From: an uncultured Rubripirellula sp.
Lineage (GTDB): Bacteria; Planctomycetota; Planctomycetia; Pirellulales; Pirellulaceae
Direction: 5' to 3'
Assembly: GCA_938075415.1 (NCBI GenBank)
Contig: CALJHC010000013.1
Location: forward strand, 1-64,000
Length of the DNA stretch: 64,000 bases
This document shows positions 7,987 to 17,404 of this stretch, piece by piece. A program made the translations under genes and the position numbers. How positions within the stretch are numbered: the first letter of the stretch is position 1; every line of letters begins with the position of its first letter. The notes under the pieces are model-generated. The model saw only the letters and a list, made by a program, of their open reading frames with translations, was not told where the DNA came from and ran no database searches.

Positions 7987-10900
7987 GTGCGAAACAATCC
8001 CTTGTTGATTCATCAGGTCAAAGACTGCCGTCTGATCAGAAACCTATTTTGCATCGGCTTGTTGCTAATCTTGGATTTTGGCTGCAATCAGCCAGCAGAT
8101 GACTCCGGCACAGACGCTGACATTGGGCCAAACCTCACACCAACTCCAGTAATGGAACCGGACGCAAAGCAGCTATCAGAAATAGAGTCACAGTACGATC
8201 AAGGAGACAAAGAACTCGCGAAGGAAAAACTTGCGAAACTGCTGATCAAAGCACCCGAAAACGAGGCGGCAATCTATCTAGCTGCTGAATTTGCGATCGA
8301 CCAGAACGAACGCAAACAGGCCATTGAACTACTCTCTTCGATCAAGATCAATTCAGCACTTGGCGTCCAAGCAGTGATTGCGAAAGCAAGACTATCCATC
8401 GAGGTCGATGAAGCGATCAATGCTTTAACCGACCTGCGGATGGCCATTGAGGCCCAACCACAACAAGTAGAACTGCAAGGACAATTATGGCGAACGCTCA
8501 ACCATCTCGGTCAGCGTGAGGAATCATCCAAGGTTGCTGACACGCTTTGTCGCATGGGGGCGATTGAAACTGATCAATTGACTTCTCTTCTTCAAAGGAA
8601 CCGAAGTTTTCCACCCTTCATCCCCAAAGACGATGACCCCAAGGATTATTTCGCAGATGGTCTCGGCATGGCGCGTTGGTTCCATAGCCAAGGTGATTTG
8701 AAATCCGCGTTAGAGGAATTGAACGCGGATCAAACCGAGGCGACGCGATCCGAGGAGGAACACGCTCTGAAAGGAAGAATACTTACCGAATTGCAGAAAT
8801 TTGAATCGGTCAAGAACTGGATCTCCTCGTGCAACGAAGAGACACAACGACACAGTGATTTCTGGGCCGCTTTGGGGAACTACCTTCTCGACAAAAACCA
8901 GTATGAAGGTGCCGCTCGAGCCTTGATGGAAGCATTGATCCGAGACCCCACAGACCACCAATCGACTCACCGATTTGCCAAATCCTTGGATGCCTTGAAC
9001 CGTCCGGAGGATGCCAAGCAAGCTCGGTACCGTGCCATCCTGCTTGTCCAACTCAGAGATCAATCAAAGCAATTAGCACTGAATCAGAAGAACAAACAGG
9101 CATCCGAGGACCTACCTGAAAAGCTGATGGAACTAGGAAGGCCTTTTGAATCTCTGAATTGGACGCGTCTGTCCCTACCCGAAGGATCAGATCAGTCGCT
9201 AGCTGGAATTCACCAGCAATTGCAATCACTGAGCCGGAACGGTGATGCGTTAGTGATGTCAAGAGAAATGTCGCAGATCGAATTGAAGCGATCTGACTTT
9301 GACATTCAAAACGCATTAGCGCAGAGCTTGAGACAAAAGTCATCTCAGTCTGAAATCCAGACAGCAGATGCTGCGGTAATGCCGCTTGCTCGTCCCGATC
9401 TACGTAACCGTGCGACCGAAGCAGGTCTCGAATTTCTTTGGTATCAGGATTACGAAATTGACCTAACATCGATACCACTTCATGAAGTCATGGGCGGAGG
9501 CATTGCGGTAGCCGATTATGACCTGGATGGCTGGCCTGACGCCTACATGGCGCAAGGTTCGGGTGAACCACCACTGCCCGAAGGTACACGATCGAATCTA
9601 TTTTTCCGAAATAGAAACGGAAGATTCACCGAGGTGACCGACCTGAACTTTACAGCGGATCGAAGGTATTCATCCGGAGTCACCGCAGGCGATGTCAACC
9701 AGGACGGCTTCCCGGATCTTTGGGTCGGAAATCTTGGTCAGAATCGTTTGCTGGTCAACAACGGTGACGGCACTTTCCGTGATGCGACCAATTCGCTTAA
9801 CACTCAAGAAACCCTTTTCACCTCATCACTCGCCGTTGCTGACATCAATGGGGATCGATTGCCCGACCTGTTTGAGGCGACGTACGTTGAAATGGAAAGT
9901 GGATTTCGACTGCCTGAGACTGATGCAAACGGCAATACCCTTGTCCCAAGTCCTCTGTCGTTTTACGCATCACCTGATCGCTGGTTTGAAAATCAGGGTG
10001 ACGGAACGTGGATCCCCAAACGAATCGGACGTGATGTGGCGGAACCCGGTACGGGACTCGGCTTGATGGTCTGCGATTTCGATGCCGACGGTATTAATGA
10101 AATTTTCATTGCCAATGATGGCCGGGCCAATCACCTGCTAAAAATCAATGAAAAAGGGCTATTGGTCAACGCGGCCGGCGTGATGGGGCTCGCCGCAAGT
10201 TTTGATGGTGGATTTAACGCTTGCATGGGGATCGCTTCGGGCGATTTCGACCGTAACGGATTGCTTGACCTGCACGTTAGCAACTTTTCGGATCAATCAA
10301 ACAATCACTATCTGCAAAATCAATCGCACTCATTTAGCGACCTTGCGATTCGGTACGGGCATTCGAATTGGTCCTCCCCTCACATTGGATTTGGCATCAA
10401 AGCAATTGATATCGATCGCAATGGCTGGCTCGATCTGATCGCAACCAACGGGAACATCTTTGATTTATCACAGCAAGGCGAATCATTCCAAATGCCAGCA
10501 CAGATTGTTATGGGAATCGGAAATCGCTTCGAACTGATAAACATGGACGACCATTCTGACTATTGGGAACAATCTCACGTGGGCCGCGCGATGACAAAGA
10601 TAGATTTTAATCGCGATGGCCGAACTGATTTTCTCATCAGCCACCTTGATCATCCAGCCGCTCTGCTGGAAAACCAGACGAAAACGAATGGTCACTGGTT
10701 ACAAGTGGAGCTCGTCGGGACATCGACCGAGCGAGATGGAATTGGGGCCAAAGTCATGATTTCCGAAGGTGATAAGCAGTGGCATGAGTGGGTCACTGCC
10801 GGGGATGGCTACCTTTCCAGCGACGAGCCATTCCTTGAGCTTGGCTTGGGAGCCGTGGAAACGATTCAAACAATGACAATCGTTTGGCCTTCCGGCGGTC

Positions 10901-10995
10901 GACAAGAATTTCATGAGATCCCCACCAATCAGCGACTTTTGATTATCGAAGGTCAATCAGAGATGCCATGGACTCGGATTGCTCCCAGCCGCTAA
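7987..10995 (+). CDS. TPR / FG-GAP (VCBS) / ASPIC-UnbV lipoprotein, CRTAC1-like (second copy)
   Basis: 1002 residues, GTG start at 7987. Hydrophobic segment FCIGLLLILDFGC gives a lipobox with Cys33. TPR-type helices fill about 55-400. From about residue 501 to 900 there are seven propeller-blade loops (DYDLDG, DVNQDG, DINGD, DFDADG, DFDRNG, DIDRNG, DFNRDG). The ASPIC/UnbV domain covers about 916-990 (GIGAKV, AGDGYLSSDE, WPSGG). Architecture and many short stretches match the protein at 900-4043, so they are paralogs on opposite strands of the same cluster. Same direction as the cytochrome gene but 615 bp away, so probably not tightly co-transcribed. An alternative ATG start inside the signal region is not available without damaging the lipobox. 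Confidence 0.9.
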   Translation: MRNNPLLIHQVKDCRLIRNLFCIGLLLILDFGCNQPADDSGTDADIGPNLTPTPVMEPDAKQLSEIESQYDQGDKELAKEKLAKLLIKAPENEAAIYLAAEFAIDQNERKQAIELLSSIKINSALGVQAVIAKARLSIEVDEAINALTDLRMAIEAQPQQVELQGQLWRTLNHLGQREESSKVADTLCRMGAIETDQLTSLLQRNRSFPPFIPKDDDPKDYFADGLGMARWFHSQGDLKSALEELNADQTEATRSEEEHALKGRILTELQKFESVKNWISSCNEETQRHSDFWAALGNYLLDKNQYEGAARALMEALIRDPTDHQSTHRFAKSLDALNRPEDAKQARYRAILLVQLRDQSKQLALNQKNKQASEDLPEKLMELGRPFESLNWTRLSLPEGSDQSLAGIHQQLQSLSRNGDALVMSREMSQIELKRSDFDIQNALAQSLRQKSSQSEIQTADAAVMPLARPDLRNRATEAGLEFLWYQDYEIDLTSIPLHEVMGGGIAVADYDLDGWPDAYMAQGSGEPPLPEGTRSNLFFRNRNGRFTEVTDLNFTADRRYSSGVTAGDVNQDGFPDLWVGNLGQNRLLVNNGDGTFRDATNSLNTQETLFTSSLAVADINGDRLPDLFEATYVEMESGFRLPETDANGNTLVPSPLSFYASPDRWFENQGDGTWIPKRIGRDVAEPGTGLGLMVCDFDADGINEIFIANDGRANHLLKINEKGLLVNAAGVMGLAASFDGGFNACMGIASGDFDRNGLLDLHVSNFSDQSNNHYLQNQSHSFSDLAIRYGHSNWSSPHIGFGIKAIDIDRNGWLDLIATNGNIFDLSQQGESFQMPAQIVMGIGNRFELINMDDHSDYWEQSHVGRAMTKIDFNRDGRTDFLISHLDHPAALLENQTKTNGHWLQVELVGTSTERDGIGAKVMISEGDKQWHEWVTAGDGYLSSDEPFLELGLGAVETIQTMTIVWPSGGRQEFHEIPTNQRLLIIEGQSEMPWTRIAPSR

Positions 10996-11389
10996 ATCGG
11001 GGATCGCTTGGTGTCCCACTGGGCTCTCGGATAGCTTCGCCCCAAAAAGGTCAGCCATGGCTACAGGTTCACCGAACGCCATCAGGGTCGCACAACAGAA
11101 CCAGCGCCGCACAACAGAACCAGGGCCGCATAACAGAACCAGGGCCGCACAATAGAACCAGGGCCGCACAACAGAACCGGAATCTCAGTGCTTTGCTCAA
11201 AACCGCGAGGGATCAAGGTCACCGAATGACTTGCCGCGAAGATCAGTCCCGAGTCCCCAAACGCAGGACAACATTCGGCGATCAATCAAGCAGAGACTCT
11301 CATCCTGATTCCCTTCCAGGGCCACTGGGTGCTCACCACGCTTTCTTGCGGCCGATGGACTGAAGCGAAGAATCATGCAGTCCTAATCG
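10996..11389. other. Intergenic stretch with 19-bp tandem repeat
   Basis: Holds the 19-bp repeat at 11089-11183. Open frames crossing the repeat on both strands (for instance Cys/Gly/Val-rich ones on the minus strand) are by-products of the repeat and are not called. Confidence 0.5.
11089..11183. repeat. 19-bp tandem repeat, 5 copies
   Basis: Five contiguous copies with consensus CGCACAACAGAACCAGGGC. Copies differ by one to a few bases (CGCATAACAG, CGCACAATAG, last copy ending GGAAT). There are no spacers, so this is not a CRISPR array. Confidence 0.9.
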
Positions 11390-11524
11390 ATGAGCGTTTC
11401 TGCCGAGGTTGCTGATCAAGTTGCCGAAAACCTCGCCGAAAACCTCGCCGAATATCTCGCCGAATATCTCGCCGAATACCTCGCCAGGGACCTCGTGGAG
11501 GTGGTTCGGTCAGGTATTCCGTAA
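11390..11524 (+). CDS. Candidate 44-aa repeat microprotein
   Basis: ATG at 11390 preceded directly in frame by a TAA, ending in TAA at 11522. The translation starts MSVSAEVADQVAEN and continues with tetrapeptides AENL, AENL, AEYL, AEYL, AEYL, ARDL before a VEVVRSGIP tail. The repeats come from a 12-bp tandem duplication, so the unit length preserves frame, and one difference between copies (TAT to TAC) is silent. The peptide would form an amphipathic helix with Leu and Tyr/Asn on fixed faces. No Shine-Dalgarno is visible. It could equally be a chance frame through a microsatellite. Confidence 0.25.
   Translation: MSVSAEVADQVAENLAENLAEYLAEYLAEYLARDLVEVVRSGIP
11423..11494. repeat. 12-bp tandem repeat, 6 copies
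   Basis: Six copies of GCCGAAAACCTC / GCCGAATATCTC, the last being GCCAGGGACCTC. In the plus-strand frame starting at 11390 each unit encodes an Ala-Glu-x-Leu tetrapeptide (Ala-Arg-Asp-Leu in the last). Confidence 0.9.
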
Positions 11525-11728
11525 TGATCACAGCGATCAAAAGCTCAATCCATCAAGACGTCAAAATCTCTGACCAGAGAATCGTAGGCATTAGCACTTC
11601 AGGGTGATATACTTACCTTGTCGAGGCGCACGATGAGTGTTGGAATGGCGATGGAATAAGCGTTTCCATCGGATTCCTTGTTGTGTGCGTTCAAAATGAT
11701 TACGAATGGACCCCTACGAGATAAAAAG

Positions 11729-11920
11729 ATGAAAAAGTTCGCATTTGCTTTCTCTGTTTTCGCTGCATTATTCTGTATTGGCTTCGTTGGGTGCACCGGT
11801 GGCAGCACAGAAACCTCCGTTGTCGAAGCTCCGCCTGCGGACGAGGGTCAAGCCATGGATGAGATGAGCGACGACGAATATGACAAAGAGATGGAAGCAT
11901 CCATGAGTTCGCAGGAATAA
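11729..11920 (+). CDS. Small lipoprotein next to DUF1559 gene (copy 1)
   Basis: The frame is open from 11678, but ATG at 11729 is the natural start because it gives a clean signal sequence: MKKFAFAFSVFAALFCIGFVGC, with the lipobox Cys at residue 22. The mature part is 42 residues, acidic, with VVEA about ten residues after the Cys and a Met/Ser/Glu-rich tail ending SSQE. A similar protein at 56740-56925 also has Cys22, VVEA at nearly the same place and a tail ending in Gln-Glu. Both lie directly upstream of a DUF1559 gene (here 556 bp away). I know of no named family; likely an outer- or inner-membrane lipoprotein of unknown role. Confidence 0.75.
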   Translation: MKKFAFAFSVFAALFCIGFVGCTGGSTETSVVEAPPADEGQAMDEMSDDEYDKEMEASMSSQE

Positions 11921-12476
11921 CAACTACGAATTTCGCATTGTGGGCCCAATGGTTCGATCTTCAGACTTGGTTCACAGATCCGGCACGGTGGATCCCTCGC
12001 ATCCAGCCATGAAGTGGTTGCCTCTTTCTGATCGACTGATCGTCGAATGTGACGTCAACCTTGCCGGCAAAATTAGTCGTCATTCACAGCTCAGCTTGCT
12101 CATGCAGGTTGGGCTGTGTTGCTTGAGTGAACGCGACCACCAAGCCCGTGGCAGGTCACTTGCCGCAAGAGCTGTTTGCTGGAAACCGTTCAGCAGCTGA
12201 TGGTTGCTCCCAAAAGGGACCCAGAAGTCAATGAGGGACTCAGTCATCAATCTCTGTTCCTCACGCGGCCTGAGTCAATATTCAAGCCAGACAGCCTAAT
12301 GGATGAAATTCTTCCGTTAATGGCCGTTAACAACCCGTTGAATCGACTTGATTCCTCTTTTTGGGCACACTTTTGCTAGCATCCCTTGGAAACCATCATC
12401 TAGCAGATGATTAATCTGGGGGTTTCTGCTAACTTTGAGTCCGTCATGTTCAATATCAATACATAGGAGAGCGTAG
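11921..12476. other. Intergenic stretch upstream of DUF1559 gene
   Basis: No gene recognised. The end of the stretch carries AGGAGA at 12465-12470, six bases before the ATG at 12477, a good ribosome site for the following gene. Confidence 0.5.
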
Positions 12477-13748
12477 ATGAAACAACAACGCAGGGCGTCG
12501 AGTGGTTTCACTTTGGTGGAATTGCTCGTCGTCATCGCCATCATTGGCATTTTAGTGGGTCTTTTACTTCCCGCTGTGCAGGCCGCCCGCGAAGCCGCCC
12601 GCAGAATGAGTTGCAGTAACAACTTCAAGCAGATCGGCTTGGCATTGCATAATTACCATGCTGCGTACAAGCAACTTCCTATTCACGGTAGCGGTACCGG
12701 AATTGGTCTTCAGAACAATCGCTGGTGGCGGCAAGGTAACGATTCGAGCCACGAGTGCGTGAGTGCCTTGGTTGGTTTAACACCTTTCATCGAGCAACAA
12801 GCTCTGTGGGAAAAAATCGCTAACCCGTCGACCGAAACAGTCACCGGAGCAGCCCCTCCAGGCAACACCGGCCTGACCAATCCTAATCGTTGGCCTGCGA
12901 TGGGCCCCAACCCCCGCAACTACAGCCGCAATCCGGGTTATGTGCCTTGGTCAACCGAAATTCCCACACTTCGCTGCCCAAGCGATCCAGGTGTTGGACT
13001 GCCAGCACTTGGGCGAACCAACTACGCCGTCTCTAAAGGTGATTCAACGAGCCCTTGGGACAACAGCTTCAAGACGGGCGATCTTCGGCCCGGTAGTTCG
13101 TGGGCCGCTCGAGCCCACCGGTCAGTTAGCCGAGGGGTCTTTGAGACTCGTCGTGCAACCAAGTTCCGTGACATTCTTGATGGTCTTGCCAACACAATTG
13201 CCATGGGTGAAATCCTCACCGACTTGGGAACTCGTGATGTCCGCGCAGCGGCATCTTGGGATGGTGGCGGTGCAGGGCAGGCTGTCAACGATAATCCTTC
13301 TTATTGCAAAAACATTGACAATGAGATCAGTAAGGAAAAGCCCACCACTTGGTGTGCATCGGGCGAGGCTGGTTGCAATGTTCCTCAGCGGCTAACGTCC
13401 GACAGTTTCGACTCGCGAGGTGCTTGCTGGGCGAACTTCCGTGGTCACACCACTCAGGCTTACACGATCCTGCCACCCAACCGAGAGGTTTGCGTTGGTC
13501 AGTGGGTCGATGCCCCCGGCACCATGCCACCAAGTAGCAACCACCAAGGTGGTGCACACGTCCTGATGTCCGACGGAGCGGTTGTCTTCATGACCGATTC
13601 GGTTGAGGCTGGCGATTCCACCGCTGGCGGCGTGCGGCTTGGACGTCCAGGGCCTCGTGCTCCTGGCTCAAAGAGCCCATATGGTCTTTGGGGAGCATTG
13701 GGAACCAAGGCATCCAAGGAAGTCATCGAAGAGCAACTGAACCAGTAG
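12477..13748 (+). CDS. DUF1559 prepilin-like protein (copy 1)
   Basis: 423 residues. The N-terminus is a class III (type IV pilin-like) signal: short basic leader [10 protein letters not shown], cleavage expected before [20 protein letters not shown], with Glu at position +5. After the hydrophobic helix comes the DUF1559 hallmark ([20 protein letters not shown]), then an extracellular domain with LRCPSDPG and, near the C-terminus, [20 protein letters not shown]. It ends IEEQLNQ. DUF1559 proteins are strongly expanded in planctomycetes and are thought to be pseudopilin-like surface or envelope proteins processed by a prepilin peptidase. A strong Shine-Dalgarno (AGGAGA, 6-nt spacer) and a strong terminator frame the gene, consistent with a highly expressed single gene. 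Confidence 0.93.
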   Translation: MKQQRRASSGFTLVELLVVIAIIGILVGLLLPAVQAAREAARRMSCSNNFKQIGLALHNYHAAYKQLPIHGSGTGIGLQNNRWWRQGNDSSHECVSALVGLTPFIEQQALWEKIANPSTETVTGAAPPGNTGLTNPNRWPAMGPNPRNYSRNPGYVPWSTEIPTLRCPSDPGVGLPALGRTNYAVSKGDSTSPWDNSFKTGDLRPGSSWAARAHRSVSRGVFETRRATKFRDILDGLANTIAMGEILTDLGTRDVRAAASWDGGGAGQAVNDNPSYCKNIDNEISKEKPTTWCASGEAGCNVPQRLTSDSFDSRGACWANFRGHTTQAYTILPPNREVCVGQWVDAPGTMPPSSNHQGGAHVLMSDGAVVFMTDSVEAGDSTAGGVRLGRPGPRAPGSKSPYGLWGALGTKASKEVIEEQLNQ

Positions 13749-13783
13749 TCTTGCGAGACTCAAGTCTTTTGTGAATTCAAATC

Positions 13784-13813
13784 AACCTCGCCCAGATTTG
13801 GGCGAGGTTTTTT
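13784..13813 (+). terminator. Rho-independent terminator after DUF1559 copy 1
   Basis: Perfect 11-bp stem (AACCTCGCCCA / TGGGCGAGGTT) with a 4-nt loop, followed by a T-run. Lies 36 bp after the stop codon. Confidence 0.92.
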
Positions 13814-13954
13814 ATTACCGTCACAATCACGGGTGAAGGAGAGGTCCGCTTTCGCAACCCAGCCAACTACCCCATGGCGATAACCGCAGGCCTTCCAGGC
13901 CATTTCGTTTGCCAACCTGCCAAGGCCAAGGTGAGAGGATTCACCGGCACCCAG

Positions 13955-14812
13955 CTAAACTGCTTCGTCAACACAGGCGTTGGTCAACACGCCAATCCCT
14001 TCGATTTCGACGGTGCAGGAATCACCCTTTTGAAGATAACGAGGCGGATTCATCGCAGCACCCACGCCCGGTGGTGTACCGGTGAAAATCAAGTCACCCG
14101 GTTGCAGCGTGACGATTTTCGAAAGATGGGCGATGAGTGTGGGTATGTCAAAGATCAGCTGAGCGGTCGTGCTATCTTGAACGGTACTACCGTTGAGGTG
14201 CATCCTGACTCGAAGATCTGACGGATCGATAAGCTCTCGCGTTGTCACAACGCAGGGACCGGTTGGGGCAAATGTGTCAAAGGTTTTACCCAACAACCAT
14301 TGCCCACCTGGCCTCCCCTTCTGCCAGTCACGAGCCGACACATCATGACCACATGTGTAGCCATAGACAAAATCCATTGCATCCTTTGTCGCAACGTGCC
14401 TGGCAGTTTTCCCGATCACCACAACTAACTCAGCCTCATAATCCACTTCGCTCGAGACGATCGGTAACTGAATCTCATCTCCGTGGCCGATCACGGTGGA
14501 AGAAAACTTGCTGAAGACCACCGGCTCGGTCGGTATATCTGAACCAGTCTCGATGGCATGATCGCGATAATTCAGTCCTATGCAGATCACTTTGCCAGGG
14601 TGAGGCACAGGAGGCAGCAACGATGATGGCGCATCAATCCAATGTGCCGCAGTGGGAACGGGAAGCGATGCAACCCAGTCGTGGCCGAGGCTAATTGGGT
14701 CGGTATCAACAGGAATCTGAACCCCCAAGGACGACAAAGGGCAAATCTCCCCATGCCGATACAGAGCATATTCGTCTTGACCTTGGGCGTTGAGAAACCG
14801 GCAAAGAGGCAT
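13955..14812 (-). CDS. Fumarylacetoacetate hydrolase (FAH) family enzyme
   Basis: 285 residues. The C-terminal two thirds is an FAH fold: [15 protein letters not shown], then the metal-ligand region [14 protein letters not shown] (paired acidic residues), [14 protein letters not shown] (third acidic ligand), and the late motif [22 protein letters not shown]-family proteins are divalent-metal hydrolases, decarboxylases or lyases acting on 2-oxo or diketo acids (fumarylpyruvate, HHDD isomerase, ureidoglycolate lyase). The substrate cannot be read from the sequence. It starts 20 bp after the stop of the FAD-oxidoreductase gene on the same strand, so the two probably form an operon. Confidence 0.9.
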   Translation of the reverse strand: MPLCRFLNAQGQDEYALYRHGEICPLSSLGVQIPVDTDPISLGHDWVASLPVPTAAHWIDAPSSLLPPVPHPGKVICIGLNYRDHAIETGSDIPTEPVVFSKFSSTVIGHGDEIQLPIVSSEVDYEAELVVVIGKTARHVATKDAMDFVYGYTCGHDVSARDWQKGRPGGQWLLGKTFDTFAPTGPCVVTTRELIDPSDLRVRMHLNGSTVQDSTTAQLIFDIPTLIAHLSKIVTLQPGDLIFTGTPPGVGAAMNPPRYLQKGDSCTVEIEGIGVLTNACVDEAV

Positions 14813-14832
14813 GGACGAACCTTTTTCAATTG

Positions 14833-16266
14833 TTAGAGAGGCGAACTTTCGCTGGTTAACTGCTGATCCACTTCGTTGCTAACGATCACACCGTAATTGA
14901 TGGCACCCAACCAACCACTCATAATGATACCGACACTGCCGGCATGATACATACCACCGACCTGCTGGGGCAGCTCTCGGCTAACGGACAAGCCTTCGAA
15001 CTTGGTTCCAAAGCTTGCCCCCATTTCATGCTGGGTGTAATGGTGAAAGGTTCTCGGGGTCGCCGCTTCGACTCGGTCAATCTTGGATCGAACATCAGGC
15101 AGGTAACGGCTCAGTGCGTCCAATGTCGTTTCGATCAGGTCAGCCTTACTCGCTTCGTAATCCTGTTCGTTGAGATCAGCCCAATCCGACCAATTCGCAT
15201 TCGTGCTACTGACGATGGCGAAGCGTTCCTTCTCCTTCTGCGGACGGGTCTTGGGGTAATAGAAACTGAAGGTTCGGCTTGTGATGTCCCGACTAAGTAA
15301 AAGGTCGGTGCGAAAATCCTCTGCCGTGCTGGTAAAAAACAGATCACCAGTGGACTCATCGATCTGCTCACCTTCCTTCAATGCCATGTAGACTTGCGTA
15401 CTGCTGTTGTTGAGACGCACCCCTTGAGCACGCTCGACGTATCCTTGGTCCAACTTCTCAGGACCAATCATCTTCAACAGTGTGGTGCGAAGATTCGCAT
15501 TGCTGACCACCGCACGGCATCCGATTCGGCGACCATGGCATTGCACAGCGGATACCTTTCCCCGAGCAACCTCAATCTCTTCAACCGGGCAATTGATTCG
15601 GATATCAACTCCGTTGGCCACCAGCTCTTTTTTCATTCGAGCGACCAGATCTTCGGTACCGCCCTCGTAGATATAAACCCCCTTGCTCATGAAATTGCTG
15701 AAAACAATTCCGTAGGTGATGGCGGGGTCTTCTAATGTTGAACCATTGGCGTAAGTAATCGGTTCCATCAACAGCCGCACCACGTCATTTCGACCCGGGA
15801 AGAATCGGTCAAACAGCTCTCGTGTCGTGGTTTTTTGATCATCGAAAAAATTCATACCGCGGGCTGTGTCGAAGAACTCGTTGACGGTGGCTCGCTCAAT
15901 GCCAAAGTCAGATGTCAGCAGATTCGTGAAATCTTCACGATCGAAGGTCGTGGTCAGCGAAAACTGAGGATTATCGAATCGAATGTTTTTTAATTGCACA
16001 ATCCGATCGGCAATATCCCGAGACCAATAACGGCGGCACGACTTGATCATGCCATGTGGAAAGCCATGCAGCGAAACGTCAAAAATGTGGCCACCGGGAC
16101 GCAAAAACCAGGTTGCTAACCCGCCGAGCTTATAGTGTTGCTCAAGCAGCAAAACTCGATGTCCGGCGCGACCGAGAATGTTGGCCGAGGTCATCCCAGC
16201 TAAACCGCTTCCAATCACGACAACGTCGTATTGGTCCGCCGCTCCTTTTAGAAAATCACGAGGCAT
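14833..16266 (-). CDS. CrtI-like FAD-dependent oxidoreductase (phytoene desaturase / retinol reductase superfamily)
   Basis: 477 residues. The N-terminus holds a dinucleotide-binding fold: [20 protein letters not shown] (GSGLAG at 19-24) followed by [11 protein letters not shown]. The C-terminal FAD motif [19 protein letters not shown] is typical of the CrtI/CrtISO/retinol saturase group. The middle has [14 protein letters not shown] and [13 protein letters not shown], as in carotenoid isomerases and retinol reductases. Likely acts on a polyunsaturated isoprenoid or lipid; no crtB or other carotenoid gene is adjacent, so I do not assign carotenoid synthesis. First gene of a presumed two-gene operon with the FAH enzyme. 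Confidence 0.88.
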   Translation of the reverse strand: MPRDFLKGAADQYDVVVIGSGLAGMTSANILGRAGHRVLLLEQHYKLGGLATWFLRPGGHIFDVSLHGFPHGMIKSCRRYWSRDIADRIVQLKNIRFDNPQFSLTTTFDREDFTNLLTSDFGIERATVNEFFDTARGMNFFDDQKTTTRELFDRFFPGRNDVVRLLMEPITYANGSTLEDPAITYGIVFSNFMSKGVYIYEGGTEDLVARMKKELVANGVDIRINCPVEEIEVARGKVSAVQCHGRRIGCRAVVSNANLRTTLLKMIGPEKLDQGYVERAQGVRLNNSSTQVYMALKEGEQIDESTGDLFFTSTAEDFRTDLLLSRDITSRTFSFYYPKTRPQKEKERFAIVSSTNANWSDWADLNEQDYEASKADLIETTLDALSRYLPDVRSKIDRVEAATPRTFHHYTQHEMGASFGTKFEGLSVSRELPQQVGGMYHAGSVGIIMSGWLGAINYGVIVSNEVDQQLTSESSPL

Positions 16267-16523
16267 GAATCACTGGGGTGTGTTAGGTCAGGAATAAGAA
16301 GAACATAGGTTACCGGGGCAAAGGGAAGGCTGACACCCGGGCTTGTCTCGAAGATCAAGGCAAAACATGAGGCCCACATGCTTGGGTAATCGTCGCGTTT
16401 CTCGCGATACTGTGTTGCGGTGACAAGGAAGAGCTTACCGCTCAACGAATCGGCAGGCCCACAGCAAGCGGATTCATTTCAACCGACCATTCGGAAAAAG
16501 GGACGACATCGGACCGGAAAGCA

Positions 16524-17327
16524 TTAACCCTCCATCTGAACTCCCGTCAATACTGGCTCTACCGGCAATAACTCAACGTAAACGCCAATCTGGTTCTCCC
16601 GTGGTGCTTGAACCCCGTCAATTACCAACGGCGCACCATCAAGAAGCCAGCGATCATCAAGCAGTCGGAGAGAACCGCCCGACTCGGCAATCGCAGTCTG
16701 GCGCCCAATTCCGGTACTGATCACGTCGTGTGACGCCCTGAAAACTTCTTCGTGGGTCGCCGGCAGCACCGTCGCCATGCGTTTTGTACCCGCCGATGAA
16801 GATACCACTGCCGAAATTTTCCAACGATCATCGCGTGGATCTTCGTGGATTTTGATCGTCACCAATGACTCCCCTGCAGGCACTGGGAGCGCGGCATACC
16901 AGGTTGGCTCCGTTTTCCCGGCCTCCCACAGAGAACTGTAAGCGATTCGATACCCAGACACGAAACCGTCTTCCTTGGCCGGTACCCGAATCCGCAGACG
17001 ATACGTTAAAGGTTGTTCGCTGGGACTTCTGGCCGCCGCAATTTGCCCCACCTTCGATTCCGCTAGATAACCGTATTCCTGACGCATCTTCGCCAATTCA
17101 GATTCTCGATCTGCAAGCCGATAAGAGATACTCACCAGAGCAATTCCCAAAGCGGCGATGCTCACAAGCCCGATGCACTCCCGTAAGCTGATTCGAAACC
17201 GCCACCTCGAGGCTCGCGCAAAACCTGCCGATTCCGACCGCCCCGCTACACCATTGCGATCCAGCCCCCCCTCACCCTCGCGGGAAGAAGTCGGGGCACC
17301 TCGGTCAGTTTGGGCGGTGGGATTCAT
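16524..17327 (-). CDS. Membrane-anchored hypothetical protein
   Basis: Start chosen at the ATG at 17327 (MNPTAQTDRG); an upstream in-frame ATG at 17363 would add 12 residues. About 50 polar residues are followed by one membrane segment (CIGLVSIAALGIALVSISYR, about 51-70), then a short heptad-like stretch (LADRESELAKMRQEYG) and an extracytoplasmic domain of about 180 residues. That domain is beta-rich in appearance (TYRLRIRVPAKEDGF, ESLVTIKIHEDPRDDRW) but I recognise no family. It stands alone, with 257 bp to the oxidoreductase gene downstream. Typical of planctomycete single-pass proteins of unknown function. Confidence 0.7.
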   Translation of the reverse strand: MNPTAQTDRGAPTSSREGEGGLDRNGVAGRSESAGFARASRWRFRISLRECIGLVSIAALGIALVSISYRLADRESELAKMRQEYGYLAESKVGQIAAARSPSEQPLTYRLRIRVPAKEDGFVSGYRIAYSSLWEAGKTEPTWYAALPVPAGESLVTIKIHEDPRDDRWKISAVVSSSAGTKRMATVLPATHEEVFRASHDVISTGIGRQTAIAESGGSLRLLDDRWLLDGAPLVIDGVQAPRENQIGVYVELLPVEPVLTGVQMEG

Positions 17328-17366
17328 GGTGAGATTGTACTCGATCGACGAGATCAACTTCATCGC

Positions 17367-17404
17367 AAAAAATGACTGCCCAACACCGCGGGTTGGGCAG
17401 TCAT
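17367..17404 (-). terminator. Rho-independent terminator on the minus strand
   Basis: Perfect 13-bp inverted repeat (ATGACTGCCCAAC / GTTGGGCAGTCAT) with a 7-nt loop. On the minus strand it is followed by six T, so it ends transcription coming from the right. No strong gene lies upstream on that strand except the weak small frame at 17401-17655. Confidence 0.85.

Noticed and set aside
11089..11183. Possible CRISPR array
   Set aside because: Repeat units are contiguous with no spacers and are degenerate.
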